Source of the DNA: Fen-1058 sp964398185
GTDB lineage: Bacteria > Chloroflexota > Anaerolineae > Fen-1058
DNA: 64,000 bases
Direction of reading: 5' to 3'
Assembly (NCBI GenBank): GCA_964398185.1
Contig: CAYNML010000019.1
Span: 13,518 to 77,517 of the forward strand
A program made the translations under genes and the position numbers. This document shows positions 24,276 to 34,417 of this stretch, piece after piece; positions within the stretch are counted from its first letter, which is position 1, and every line of letters begins with the position of its first letter. The notes beneath the pieces were generated by a model. The model searched no databases and was not told where the DNA came from. It saw nothing but the letters and a program-made list of their open reading frames with translations.

Positions 24276-25232
24276 CTAATCCAACGACGACTTGGTCAAC
24301 TGCATGAAGATCGCTTCCAGGTTCTGGCTGTCTTCACTGAAGTGTACGATGGGGATGCCGCGCGCCGCCAGCGCGGTGAGCAGTCCGCTCAGTGCGGCAT
24401 CGTCGCCGGTGAACTTTACCTCCAGCCGCGTGCGCGGTTGTTGATTTTGCTCGAGGTGCGCTTCGACGCCGCCGACGCCGGGCAGGGCGATTAAAAATTC
24501 CTGTGCTTCCGCGGCGCGCTCCAGCACGCCAATGTGCACTGCGCGCTGCGTGGCCAGGCCGCGCTGCAATTCGTCGAGCGTGCCCGTGGCCACGATCTGT
24601 CCCGCTTCGATGATGCCGACGCGCGTGCAGATTTCGGCCACGTCGGCCAGGATGTGCGTGGAGAAGAACACGGTCTTGCCCATGCGCGCCAATTCCACCA
24701 GCAGTTCACGAATCTCCACGCGCGCGCGCGGATCGAGTCCCGACGCCGGTTCGTCGAGGATGAGCACCTGCGGATCGTGGATCAGCGTGCGGGCCAGGCC
24801 CAGGCGCTGCTGCATGCCGCGCGACAGTTTATCCACCATGTCGTCGCGGCGCGGTGTCATATCCACCAGTTCCAGCAGATCGGCCACGAGCCGTTTGCGT
24901 TCCGCCTCGCGCAGATGGTAGCACGCCCCGAAGAAGTCCAGATATTCCCACACGCGCATATCATGATAGATGCCGAAGGAGTCCGGCATGTACCCGATCG
25001 CGCCACGCACCCCGCGCGGCGCTTTTTTCACGGAATGACCGGCCACGATCGCTTCGCCGCCGTTGGCGCGCAGCAGCGTCGCCAGGATGCGCAGCGTGGT
25101 GGTCTTGCCCGCGCCGTTAGGCCCCACAAAGCCGAAGATTTCACCGGCTTCCACGTTGAGGTTGAGATGGTTGACGGCCGTGCGCTTGCCGTATTTTTTC
25201 GTCAGGTCGGTAATTTCGATAATGGGTGACAT
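24276..25232 (-). CDS. ABC transporter ATP-binding protein
   Basis: 318 aa. Walker A GPNGAGKTT (near 38), signature LSRGMQQRLG (near 138) with LSRGM in place of LSGGQ, as often in this subfamily, Walker B VLILDEPASGLDP (near 155) and the switch His in FSTHILADVAE. A C-terminal DUF4162-like tail follows. GldA/CcmA-like. It starts 9 bases after the upstream membrane protein gene, so the two are translationally close. With the permease downstream it forms an exporter that is syntenic with a MoxR-VWA set. Confidence 0.92.
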   Translation of the reverse strand: MSPIIEITDLTKKYGKRTAVNHLNLNVEAGEIFGFVGPNGAGKTTTLRILATLLRANGGEAIVAGHSVKKAPRGVRGAIGYMPDSFGIYHDMRVWEYLDFFGACYHLREAERKRLVADLLELVDMTPRRDDMVDKLSRGMQQRLGLARTLIHDPQVLILDEPASGLDPRARVEIRELLVELARMGKTVFFSTHILADVAEICTRVGIIEAGQIVATGTLDELQRGLATQRAVHIGVLERAAEAQEFLIALPGVGGVEAHLEQNQQPRTRLEVKFTGDDAALSGLLTALAARGIPIVHFSEDSQNLEAIFMQLTKSSLD

Positions 25233-25241
25233 GCTTGCACC

Positions 25242-27611
25242 TCACCGTACGACCAGCGTGAAGTCCAACTGATCGAGATGCGCGTAGGTGTTGCCGTCAA
25301 CCTGCAGCTGGACTTTGATCTCGCCGCCGGGGCCGACGTGCTGCGCCGGCGTGGCGAGGGACATGTCACCCGACTGGGCGTTGGGCAGCGGCGTCCAGTT
25401 CCTGGCTTGATAATTCCACAGCGCCACATCAATGTCTTTCTGATTGATACCGGCGCCTTGCAGGTGCAGGATCAGTTCCATCACGTTGTCATAGGCGATC
25501 GGCCGCCGGAGTTTGAAGGTCAGCTCATGCGTGCCGGGATAGATATCGTTGTCGTAGGGGGCCAGCGGCGGGCCGCCGGCTGTTTCGGCCGTCCACTGGA
25601 ACAGGCCCGGCGGCAGCGCCAACCTGTCGGAAGTGAAACGCAGCTCCGGCTTCAGATCGACAATGTACAGCGTCGTGTCATACGCCTTGAATGACCGGCC
25701 GTCCATATCGATGGGCAGCGGCGAGTGATCGCTCCAGCCCGCCAGGTACAGGCCGTCGCCGCGTGTGTGGTTGGTTGCGCCGTAATAGCCGCCCAACAGT
25801 GCATTCACAAACTGGTAGCGGCGCGCGCGTTGTTGATCGGGTTGGCCGTAATAATAGGGCCCGGCGATGTCTTCCAAAGTGCTGTCTCCGCTGCCATAGT
25901 AGAGCGTCCCGTTACCGGCCTCGTTGATCGCGGGGGCGGCGCGGGTCAATGGCAGATCGATCGGGATGGTTTGGCCGGGTTGCAGCGTGCCCACTTTGTC
26001 GGCCGAGCCGGGGCCGAGCAGCACGACATCGTGCAGCGTCAGATCGCTGCGATTGATTACACGGCCGGTGGCGCGCACGCTGCTGCCATTCACCTCGATC
26101 TGCGTGTCTACCTCAATCGGCGGCGCAGCGATGGCGCCCTGGGCGCTGAGGGCTTTCACTTCGGATACGTCCATGTCCACATGGGCGCGCTGAGTGCCGT
26201 CGCCGCTGGTCAAAGTCCAGGCGGCGGTGTCGTTGTCGCCGTAAGGCAGATAATTGTACGGCGGATTCAGCAAAAACCCAGCGGCCGCGGTGACGCCGTA
26301 GACCGCTCGCTGCGGCGCATACAGCCCCACGATACCCGTCACCTGCGCCCGATCGGCGGTGGGCCACACTTCGACCAGCGCCAGGCGATTGATGGCTGGT
26401 TGGCTGCCGCGCATCAAGGAGCCGGTCAGAAACGCGGCCAACAAGAATCCGATCGAGAACAGCGGCGCTGTGACCCAGCCCAGTTCGCGGCGCTTCAACT
26501 TGCGCACGATCACATAATTGACGGGGCCGATGACGATCATATACAACAGGACGAAGCCGCAGATCAACGAGGCTGGCGGCAGATTCAAGTTGGGAATCAT
26601 CGCCGCGGCGGTGGAGGCCGAGCTCCAGTCCTGGACGCCATACGACCAGTTAGGTTGTTGAACGGCATTGGTCAGCAACTGTTCATACACGGCGGTCAGG
26701 CCATCCCACTCCGCCAGCGCCGCCGGATCAAAGCCGAGAAAATAAATCTCGCCAAAGCCGCGCGGCCGCCGCGTGATAAGCGCCGTGCTTGCTTCGGCGA
26801 CGACGGGCTGCGCATCATCCGCCGCCGCGCCTGTCGCCACGATGAGCTGACCGGGATCGAGCGGGTTGTCGGCGAACGTTTTGAGCGCGGGGACGGCGTT
26901 CAGCGTGGTGGTGGCAGCCGGCTGCACGGGGAGCAGATCGCTTAGACCGGCGGCCGTTTTTTGCCAGCCCGCTCCGCCGCCGACGATCAACCGTCCGCCA
27001 TTGGCCACCCACGCCGCCAGGGCAGTGCGCTGCGCCTCGGTGAGCGCGCCAGTATCGACGTTAGCGATGATCAGCGTATCGAGGGCGTCGAGCGCGGCAG
27101 ATTGATCGGGCAGCTGGCGGGCCGTGAGCTGGGCCGTAATCGCCTGGCCGTCCGGCGGATCGATCTCGGTTAAGGTGCTGAAGGCCGAAGGTTGATCGAC
27201 GAGCAGCCCGTGCAGCTGATCGTCCGTGTCGATGGCTTGCAGCGGTTGATCGTGCTGCGCCACAATCTGCCCGCTCTGATCGCGCAGTTGAATGCGCAGA
27301 CTGTTGAGGTAGCGCTGCGGCAGGACATTGAGCGTGACTGCTTTGCGCGATTGGGTGGGCAATTCCACCGGTTGCTGGAAGGTGACGGAACCCGCATCGG
27401 GATCAGACAGTACCACCTCGACCTGGCCGCTGATGGCCGGGCCGTCGTTTTGCAGCTGCACCTGTACGGGCAGCCACTGGCCGACGCGGTAATAGCCGTC
27501 AAAGCCGGCCTCGGCCGTCAGGGTAATGGCCGGCAGCGGCTGGGCCGCGGCCAGCGCCGAGGCCACCAGCAGGCTGATCAACACCAGCACCACTACACAG
27601 CAGTTTTTCAT
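25242..27611 (-). CDS. large exported membrane protein of the ABC-MoxR operon
   Basis: 789 aa with an N-terminal signal peptide (KNCCVVVLVLISLLVASALA, cleavage near AAAQ). An extracellular beta-rich region (about 25-150) is followed by a Rossmann-like stretch (about 165-300: ANVDTGALTEAQR, WVANGGRLIVGGGAGW) resembling the glutamine-amidotransferase-like domains in BatA-type proteins. Two membrane segments lie at about 348-368 and 382-400, then a large C-terminal beta-rich domain to the end. Not recognised as a named family. First gene of the eight-gene minus-strand unit: a promoter and an AGGAG site precede it. Confidence 0.78.
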   Translation of the reverse strand: MKNCCVVVLVLISLLVASALAAAQPLPAITLTAEAGFDGYYRVGQWLPVQVQLQNDGPAISGQVEVVLSDPDAGSVTFQQPVELPTQSRKAVTLNVLPQRYLNSLRIQLRDQSGQIVAQHDQPLQAIDTDDQLHGLLVDQPSAFSTLTEIDPPDGQAITAQLTARQLPDQSAALDALDTLIIANVDTGALTEAQRTALAAWVANGGRLIVGGGAGWQKTAAGLSDLLPVQPAATTTLNAVPALKTFADNPLDPGQLIVATGAAADDAQPVVAEASTALITRRPRGFGEIYFLGFDPAALAEWDGLTAVYEQLLTNAVQQPNWSYGVQDWSSASTAAAMIPNLNLPPASLICGFVLLYMIVIGPVNYVIVRKLKRRELGWVTAPLFSIGFLLAAFLTGSLMRGSQPAINRLALVEVWPTADRAQVTGIVGLYAPQRAVYGVTAAAGFLLNPPYNYLPYGDNDTAAWTLTSGDGTQRAHVDMDVSEVKALSAQGAIAAPPIEVDTQIEVNGSSVRATGRVINRSDLTLHDVVLLGPGSADKVGTLQPGQTIPIDLPLTRAAPAINEAGNGTLYYGSGDSTLEDIAGPYYYGQPDQQRARRYQFVNALLGGYYGATNHTRGDGLYLAGWSDHSPLPIDMDGRSFKAYDTTLYIVDLKPELRFTSDRLALPPGLFQWTAETAGGPPLAPYDNDIYPGTHELTFKLRRPIAYDNVMELILHLQGAGINQKDIDVALWNYQARNWTPLPNAQSGDMSLATPAQHVGPGGEIKVQLQVDGNTYAHLDQLDFTLVVR

Positions 27612-27649
27612 GACGCGCGCTCCTGAGGGAACGATAATGTCAGTGTTTT

Positions 27650-27679
27650 ATCATAGCGTGGGGTGGGTCGCCGACTCAA
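27650..27679 (-). promoter_or_regulatory. promoter of the eight-gene ABC-MoxR-VWA unit
   Basis: On the minus strand: TTGAGT, 18-base spacer, TATGAT, about 35 bases before the ATG at 27611. A 7-bp palindrome overlies the -35 and could be an operator. Confidence 0.5.
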
Positions 27680-27956
27680 GCACTTGAGTGCGGCGCCTGG
27701 TCATGAGACGCCGCCGGCTGGTTATGGGTTCCCATTCTATCACATGGCAGACCATTATCCCGAGCAAAAGGCAGTGGAGTGGATGGACGCCTAGCGCGGG
27801 CGTGCCTTTCAACGCGGGGGCGGCTGTGCGCTAAGCCCGCGTCCTCGCGGGCGTTCTATGGCCCGCCAGCCGACGGCGGGGACGCGGTCGGAGAGCAATC
27901 ACGCCGGGCTGCAAGTTTGTGTCCATTCGGGAACAGGCGCTGCCGGATACGACTGG

Positions 27957-27985
27957 TTGCCTGTCTGTGAATTTCCCCTTATACT
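27957..27985 (+). promoter_or_regulatory. promoter of the DUF4342 gene
   Basis: TTGCCT, 17-base spacer, TATACT, about 30 bases before the ATG; AAAGGA follows as ribosome-binding site. Confidence 0.55.
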
Positions 27986-28014
27986 TGAATCAATCACACT
28001 GAAAGGACAACGCC

Positions 28015-28332
28015 ATGAGCGACGAACAAACCACTCCGCAGTCCGAACCACAACCCGAAGCGCAGTCAGCCCCTGAAGCCGATCAAACCACGCGCACGCA
28101 GGAGTTCAGCGTCACGGGCGAGCAGGTAGTCGATTTTGTGAAGAAGGCGCTGCATGAAGGCAATATTCGCCGCATCGTCTTGAAGGATGAAAGCGGCAAA
28201 CCGCTGCTGGAAATTCCGGTGACCATTGGCGTGGTGGGTGTGATCTTGCTGCCCGTGTGGGCCGCCATCGGCGCGGCAGCGGCCCTGGTCGCCAAGATGA
28301 CCATCGTCATCGAGAAGAACGATCAGCCGTAA
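28015..28332 (+). CDS. DUF4342 domain protein
   Basis: 105 aa. A Gln/Glu/Pro-rich N-terminus (1-30) is followed by the DUF4342 core: FSVTGEQVVDFVKKALHEGN, then RRIVLKDESGKPLLEIPVT, and a hydrophobic, Gly/Ala-rich segment (about 68-93). The family is small and uncharacterised; the fold starts like a UBA-type helix bundle and ends with a membrane-like stretch. It has its own promoter and terminator, so it is monocistronic. Confidence 0.82.
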   Translation: MSDEQTTPQSEPQPEAQSAPEADQTTRTQEFSVTGEQVVDFVKKALHEGNIRRIVLKDESGKPLLEIPVTIGVVGVILLPVWAAIGAAAALVAKMTIVIEKNDQP

Positions 28333-28355
28333 TTACACACAGCGCGGGGCAAACG

Positions 28356-28393
28356 AACCCTCCCGGAGACGGCCAGCCTCCGAGAGGGTTTTA
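28356..28393 (+). terminator. terminator of the DUF4342 gene
   Basis: AACCCTC(C)CGGAG / CTCCG(A)GAGGGTT stem followed by TTTTA. Its T-run abuts the FNR-like site of the next operon. Confidence 0.7.
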
Positions 28394-28434
28394 TGATCCA
28401 AATCATACGTCGCCCTGGCCGAGTCGATTAGACT
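28393..28434 (+). promoter_or_regulatory. FNR/CRP-type site and class II promoter of the nrf operon
   Basis: ATGATCC-AAATCAT (28393-28406) is a perfect 14-bp dyad with core TGAT-N4-ATCA, the FNR core. TAGACT at 28429-28434 can be the -10, placing transcription start at 28441 and the dyad centre at exactly -41.5, the class II activator position. No good -35 is present, as expected for an activator-dependent promoter. Downstream genes encode respiratory nitrite ammonification, which fits anaerobic control. The regulator itself is not in this window. Confidence 0.62.
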
Positions 28435-28457
28435 TGACTTGATGCTGGAGAACACCT

Positions 28458-28679
28458 GTGGCGACGCCTGATTTGCAGCGACCCTTCCCAGATTACGTGA
28501 CCTGTCCGCACTGCGGCGAGCCGGAAGTCGAAGTGTGGTGCTACGACCTGGCGGCCAAGTGTCATGCCTGCGGTCGGACCTTTGCGCACGCTTTGCCACG
28601 CGAATGTGGAGATCACTGTGATCGCACGCAGTGTGAAACGCAGCATCCGCCGGCCGTCCATTCCCATGCCGTTGAGTGA
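28458..28679 (+). CDS. small zinc-ribbon protein of the nrf operon
   Basis: 73 aa, GTG start with GGAG seven bases before it, right behind the FNR-type promoter. CPHCGEPEVEVWCYDLAAKC contains the first metal pair and CHACG the second, a zinc-ribbon-like arrangement. A further Cys-rich tail (CGDHCDRTQC) may bind another metal. No known function; it ends eight bases before the YwiC-like gene start. Too short for domain-family certainty. Confidence 0.65.
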   Translation: MATPDLQRPFPDYVTCPHCGEPEVEVWCYDLAAKCHACGRTFAHALPRECGDHCDRTQCETQHPPAVHSHAVE

Positions 28680-28686
28680 CTGATCC

Positions 28687-29508
28687 ATGCGTGAGAACAA
28701 ACCAACCCGATTGAGCATTCCGCTGCCCAAAGAACATGGCTCGTGGGCGATGTTTAGTGTGCCTTTGATCATCGGCTTTGCCGTGGCGGCGCAGTGGCCG
28801 TGGCGATCGATCTGGTTGATCGCGGCGGCGCTGGGCCTGTTTCTGGTGCGCCTGCCGATCGATACGCTGATCAAAACGCGGAAGCGGCCCACGGCCGATC
28901 GGTTGTGGTTGATCCGCTGGGCGATGGGGTACGGATCGATCGCGGCGCTGTGCGGCGGCTGGCTGATCGTGATCGATCAACTCTATTGGCTGATTCCGTT
29001 GGGCGTGCTGAGCGCGGCGCTGCTGGCCTATCACTGGTGGCTGGTCGAGCGGCGGCAGGAAATGTCGGCGCGCGGCGAACTGGCGGGCATCTTCGGGTTG
29101 GCGCTCGGTGCGCCGCTGGCTTACTACGTTGCGACGGGCGTGATCGACGGCACGGCGGTGGGCCTGTGGATTGTGAATGCGTTGTACTTTGGCGGCACGG
29201 TGTTCTACATCAAATTGAAAGTGCGCCAGCAGCCCAAAGAACCCGCGCCCGATCGCGTGAGCGAGCGCCTGGTGAAGGCCAAAGCCTGCCTGACTTATCA
29301 AAGCGTCGTGCTGACGTTGATCATCTTGCTGGTGGCGTTCGAGCGGTTGCCCGCGCTGGCCGTGCTGGCCTTCGTGCCGATGACGTTGAAGGTGCTGCTG
29401 GGCGCGACCCGCTGGCAGGATCGCAAGTCGCTGAGCTTGCCGCGCCTCGGTGTGATCGAGATTATTCATTCCGTCACCTTCGCCGTGTTGATCATCGCGG
29501 CGTTTTAA
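28687..29508 (+). CDS. YwiC-like membrane protein
   Basis: 273-aa integral membrane protein with about eight segments and the YwiC N-terminal signature PLPKEHGSWAMFSVPLIIG (about 12-30). In Bacillus subtilis ywiC lies in the fnr/narK/arfM nitrate-respiration region; its role is unknown. Its place directly before nrfHA and behind an FNR-type site supports a link with anaerobic nitrogen respiration. It begins eight bases after the zinc-ribbon gene. Confidence 0.83.
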   Translation: MRENKPTRLSIPLPKEHGSWAMFSVPLIIGFAVAAQWPWRSIWLIAAALGLFLVRLPIDTLIKTRKRPTADRLWLIRWAMGYGSIAALCGGWLIVIDQLYWLIPLGVLSAALLAYHWWLVERRQEMSARGELAGIFGLALGAPLAYYVATGVIDGTAVGLWIVNALYFGGTVFYIKLKVRQQPKEPAPDRVSERLVKAKACLTYQSVVLTLIILLVAFERLPALAVLAFVPMTLKVLLGATRWQDRKSLSLPRLGVIEIIHSVTFAVLIIAAF

Positions 29509-29516
29509 TCTGGGCC

Positions 29517-29611
29517 GTCATTCCCGCGCGTTGTTGGCGGGAATCCCGCACAGCAGCTGGCGCACTGCCAGCGGCCAACCTGGATGCCCGATGACGGCAC
29601 TCGGGCATGAC
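29517..29611 (+). repeat. about 96-bp dispersed repeat, copy A
   Basis: Starts GTCATTCCCGCG, has GGCGGGAATCC near its first third and CTGGATGCCCG near its end, and finishes CTCGGGCATGAC. Copies B (37551-37646) and C (38338-38434) are the same unit in the opposite orientation. It lies in the spacer between the YwiC-like gene and nrfH. Confidence 0.78.
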
Positions 29612-29628
29612 TTTATCAAGGAGGCTTC

Positions 29629-30129
29629 ATGAGTCAACCACCGGCGACTGCCGGGCCAAAACGTGCGGTGCCCCTGAAGGTGTGGGCCTTGCTGGCGTTG
29701 TTGTTTGGCGCGGTTGTGGGCCTGGGTATGTTCACCTTTGCCTACGCCGAAGGAGCATCATATCTGTCCGATGACCCCGCCGCCTGCCGCAACTGCCACA
29801 TCATGAACGACGTATACGATGCCTGGACGCGCGGGCCGCATCATGCCGTGGCGACGTGCAACGATTGCCACATTCCGCACGCGTTCCCGGACAAGTATGT
29901 GGTGAAGGCGCTGAACGGCTTCAATCACAGCGCGGCCTTCACGCTGCAAAACTTTCACGAACCGATCCAGATCACGCCCTTCAACAAGAATGTCGCTTTG
30001 AACAACTGCCAGTATTGCCACAGCGACCTGGTGGCGCAGATCAATCATCAGGGGCAGGCCGATCTGGAAGATTGCACTCGCTGCCACGCCACCATCGGGC
30101 ACGATGAGATCAGCGTGGGCAAACCGTAA
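29629..30129 (+). CDS. nrfH: cytochrome c nitrite reductase membrane subunit
   Basis: Tetra-haem quinol dehydrogenase of the NapC/NirT family that feeds electrons from the quinol pool to NrfA, 166 aa. One N-terminal membrane segment (about 20-42) is followed by four CxxCH motifs on the outer side: CRNCH (about 53), CNDCH (about 79), CQYCH (about 127) and CTRCH (about 149). CRNCHIM supplies a methionine near haem 1 as in NrfH. AAGGAGG precedes the ATG. The nrfA gene follows after 20 bases. Confidence 0.93.
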   Translation: MSQPPATAGPKRAVPLKVWALLALLFGAVVGLGMFTFAYAEGASYLSDDPAACRNCHIMNDVYDAWTRGPHHAVATCNDCHIPHAFPDKYVVKALNGFNHSAAFTLQNFHEPIQITPFNKNVALNNCQYCHSDLVAQINHQGQADLEDCTRCHATIGHDEISVGKP

Positions 30130-30149
30130 CTCAACTCGGAGGATAGGAC

Positions 30150-31577
<1,428 letters not shown>

Positions 31578-31606
31578 AGACTTCCCCGTCTGCGCTAAAT
31601 GAGGCT

Positions 31607-31644
31607 GGGCCTCTCTCGTTGTACTGGAGAGAGGCCCGGTTTCT
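31607..31644 (+). terminator. terminator of the nrf operon
   Basis: Perfect 11-bp stem GGGCCTCTCTC / GAGAGAGGCCC with a 9-base loop, followed by GGTTTCT, 30 bases after the nrfA stop. Confidence 0.75.
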
Positions 31645-31678
31645 ATTCCCATCGTCAGGTAGGCACGGCGCCGTTCCG

Positions 31679-32440
31679 TTACACAAACCACGCCCCGCCG
31701 TTGATCTCGGTCACTTCGCCGGTGATGAAACTCGCCAGATCGGACGCGAGGAAGAGCACGGCTCCGGCCACATCATTTGGCACGCCCGCGCGCTTGAGCG
31801 GCAGCGCAGCGATGATGGTCTGTTGCGCTTCTGCTGAAGTGAACGTGGCGTGAAACGGCGTGTCGAGAATCAAGCCGGGCGCGACGGCATTCACGGTGAT
31901 GCCGCGCGGCGCTACCTCTTTGGCGAGGCCGCGTGTCAAACCGATGATGCCCGCCTTCGCGGCGGCATAAGCTGCCGTGCCTGGCCCGCCGCCGTTGCGT
32001 CCCGCCAGCGAAGACATGTTGACGATGCGGCCCCAGCCGGTGTGCATGTGTGGCAGCACGGCGCGCGCGCAGTAGAACGTGCTGCTCAGATTCACGTCGA
32101 TCACCTGCCGCCAGTGTGCGTCGCTCATCTCGGCGATGGGCACTCGCCCGACCAGATGCCCCGCGTTGTTGATCAGAATATCGATGTGATCGTCGAGCGC
32201 GTGCGCCAGTTCGCCCAACACCCGGTCGACCTCGGCGCTGTTCGTCGCATCCATGCGTAACGCCAGTGAACGACGGCCCAGCGCGCGCATCTCGTTCACG
32301 GTCTGCACGTCTGTATTCGAGAAGTACGTCACGGCGACATCGGCTCCGGCCTGGGCCAATGCCAGCGCAATCGCTCGACCGAGTCCGGTGTTGCCGCCAG
32401 TGACCACTGCCGTGCGGCCCGTCAAATCAATCTGCATCAT
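31679..32440 (-). CDS. short-chain dehydrogenase/reductase (FabG-like)
   Basis: 253-aa NAD(P)-dependent oxidoreductase. The cofactor motif TGGNTGLG is at residues 14-21, NNAGH near 90, the catalytic Ser in NMSSLAG near 142 and YAAAK near 158. PRGITVNAVAPG and the C-terminal VTEINGGAWFV complete the classical SDR pattern. The overall form resembles 3-oxoacyl-ACP reductase or sugar dehydrogenases; no neighbour decides the substrate. A second ATG one codon downstream is an equally possible start. Confidence 0.88.
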   Translation of the reverse strand: MMQIDLTGRTAVVTGGNTGLGRAIALALAQAGADVAVTYFSNTDVQTVNEMRALGRRSLALRMDATNSAEVDRVLGELAHALDDHIDILINNAGHLVGRVPIAEMSDAHWRQVIDVNLSSTFYCARAVLPHMHTGWGRIVNMSSLAGRNGGGPGTAAYAAAKAGIIGLTRGLAKEVAPRGITVNAVAPGLILDTPFHATFTSAEAQQTIIAALPLKRAGVPNDVAGAVLFLASDLASFITGEVTEINGGAWFV

Positions 32441-32545
32441 GACTCCTTGTGCGCATCAGGCTGGCCGCCAGCCTGGTGAGAGGTGACTGCGATCGGGTTG
32501 GGGATTCCGCTCACGCGGCGCCCCCGGCGCTCGCTGCCGGGGTGT

Positions 32546-34417
32546 CTAGCGGACGGTGATCGTGCCGGCTTCAAATTGATCGCCTTCGTTCAGCACCGCT
32601 GCGCGCTCCAGCGTGGGCAGCCAATAGAAGCCGAGCGACAAGCGGTAGTCACCGGGCGCGATGTCTGCCGGCAGCGTCAGGCGATATTGATCAGTGAAGG
32701 CGTACTGCGGCTGCCAGCAGGTAGTGGGCCATGTTCCGTTCAAGGCCATGTCGTCCGATTGCGCGACCAGCTGACCTTGCGCGTCGAGCAGATGGATGAA
32801 CAAGGTGTAGGGGCGCAGGATCGGTTGCTGTGCCGACCAGGTGGCGGTGATGTCCAGCGGCTCACTCCGCCCGATTGCGTTGGGAAAATCGATCGAGTTC
32901 AAGCTCATGCCGGCCTGCCATTGCGCACGCGGCGACGGCGACAACGTGACTGCCAGCGGCGGCGCAGGCGGATCGCTCAAGCCGGTGCCTACGGTGCGCA
33001 GGAAGACACTGCTGATCAGCGTCTGCGCGGCGACCAAAATCAGCAGCGCGACGAAGACACCAGATCGATCGGGTTTGTAGCGGGCCGCAATCAGCAGCGG
33101 CAGCGGCAGCAAGAAAGCCCACACGCGGGCCACCTCGCCGCGTGACGTGCCGGAAACGATCAGCAAGACGAAACCGATCAGGAACGTCAAGGCGAGTAGA
33201 TCGATCGAGCGTGGGCGCTGCCGCAGCGCACGCAGCGACTCAATGGTGCGCGCGCACCAGAACACGGCCAACGGAATGCCGAGGAAGACGAGAAAATCGT
33301 AGGGATGATAGAACAGCCACGTCACGTAACTGCGATCGAGTCCCAGGTGGATGCCCATCGCCGTGCGCCATGCCGCCGCCGGATCGAATTGATACAGCCC
33401 GAAGAGCGCCGCCCAGATTGTCACCAGCCCGACAAGCCAACTGACTGCGGCGATCACGAGCCAGCGCAGCGTGGGGCGTGACGGCTGCGTGATGAGCCAG
33501 AGCAGGGCAAACAGCGCCAGCATGGCGCCGATGGCGATGTTGCTGAAATTGAAGAACAAACCCAGCGAGACGATCACCCCGCTGAAGAATAGACCGCGCC
33601 AGCGGCGCCGCTGCAAGCCATACCACAGCCATAAGAACGCGCCCACTGTAAACAGCGCAAACAATTGATCCCAGCGTGTGGCCCACAAGGCGATGCTGGG
33701 AATCAGCGGCCAGGCCAGCGCGGCGCGGCGCGCCGTCGGCTCGTCATACAGGCGGCGGCCCAGCGCGTACAGCGGCCACACCACCAACCCCAGCAGCAGC
33801 GGCACGATCATCTGCGTCGTCGCGCTGGCGATGGCGCTGTCGGGCAGGTTCATCAGATCGATGTTCTGGCATTGATAGGCGCGCAGCGCGGCGCTGAGTG
33901 AGCGCGTCAGGTCCGGTGCTTGCTCAAATATCTGGCGACTGACCGCAAACAGCCACGGCAGGCCGGGCGGATGCCGCTGTGGATGAATGGGGTAGGCGGG
34001 CATGCGCTCGACGAAGTGGCGCAAGAAATCGGGAAGGTCGGTGACCACCGCGCCGACGTTGAAGTATCCGCCCGACGAAGCTGACACGGTCCGATAGAAC
34101 AATGGCGCTTTCACGTCGGGATGATCCATGTAGAGCAAAGCCAGTTGCAGCAGCGGCGTCATCAGCGCGGCGATCACGATCACGAGCAGTGTGGTGCGGC
34201 GCGAAGGCGCGCGTTTGATCAACCAGGCCGCGCCGATCAGGTAAGCGATCAACACGACAACGGCCAACCACAGCCGACTGAGTGTGCCGGGGATCGCGTA
34301 TGCCCACCGCCATTCCTCGGGGCCGCGCAGCCACGGCGACAGGTTGAGCGCCAGTCCGATCAGATACGCGGCCGTCAAGATCGCGGCTATCACAATAGAC
34401 CAGGGCAATCGTTTCAT
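32546..34417 (-). CDS. multi-spanning membrane protein, glycosyltransferase-39-like
   Basis: 623 aa with about ten to twelve membrane segments from about residue 5 to 470, then a soluble C-terminal beta domain (about 500-623). The first outer loop has HPDVKAPLFYRTVSA, YPIHPQRHPPGLPWL and similar Asp/His-rich segments, like the first loop of GT-C/PMT-type glycosyltransferases. The family is not certain. An open frame extends 37 residues upstream, but MKRLPWSIVIAAI at 34417 gives a normal membrane-protein start and overlaps the preceding gene's stop as ATGA. Confidence 0.72.
   Translation of the reverse strand: MKRLPWSIVIAAILTAAYLIGLALNLSPWLRGPEEWRWAYAIPGTLSRLWLAVVVLIAYLIGAAWLIKRAPSRRTTLLVIVIAALMTPLLQLALLYMDHPDVKAPLFYRTVSASSGGYFNVGAVVTDLPDFLRHFVERMPAYPIHPQRHPPGLPWLFAVSRQIFEQAPDLTRSLSAALRAYQCQNIDLMNLPDSAIASATTQMIVPLLLGLVVWPLYALGRRLYDEPTARRAALAWPLIPSIALWATRWDQLFALFTVGAFLWLWYGLQRRRWRGLFFSGVIVSLGLFFNFSNIAIGAMLALFALLWLITQPSRPTLRWLVIAAVSWLVGLVTIWAALFGLYQFDPAAAWRTAMGIHLGLDRSYVTWLFYHPYDFLVFLGIPLAVFWCARTIESLRALRQRPRSIDLLALTFLIGFVLLIVSGTSRGEVARVWAFLLPLPLLIAARYKPDRSGVFVALLILVAAQTLISSVFLRTVGTGLSDPPAPPLAVTLSPSPRAQWQAGMSLNSIDFPNAIGRSEPLDITATWSAQQPILRPYTLFIHLLDAQGQLVAQSDDMALNGTWPTTCWQPQYAFTDQYRLTLPADIAPGDYRLSLGFYWLPTLERAAVLNEGDQFEAGTITVR

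Larger units (their letters stand above)
27612..28014. other. 403-bp intergenic region between divergent units
   Basis: Holds a minus-strand promoter (27650-27679), a perfect palindrome ACTCAAG-CA-CTTGAGT (27674-27689) that overlaps its -35, and a plus-strand promoter at the right end (27957-27985). The 250 bases between are GC-rich, with short CG-rich inverted repeats (for example GCCCGCG...CGCGGGC near 27836-27854) and no gene that I can support. Confidence 0.6.

Noticed and set aside
27612..28014. Possible small gene in the 403-bp spacer
   Set aside because: Only short open frames without ribosome-binding sites or family features.
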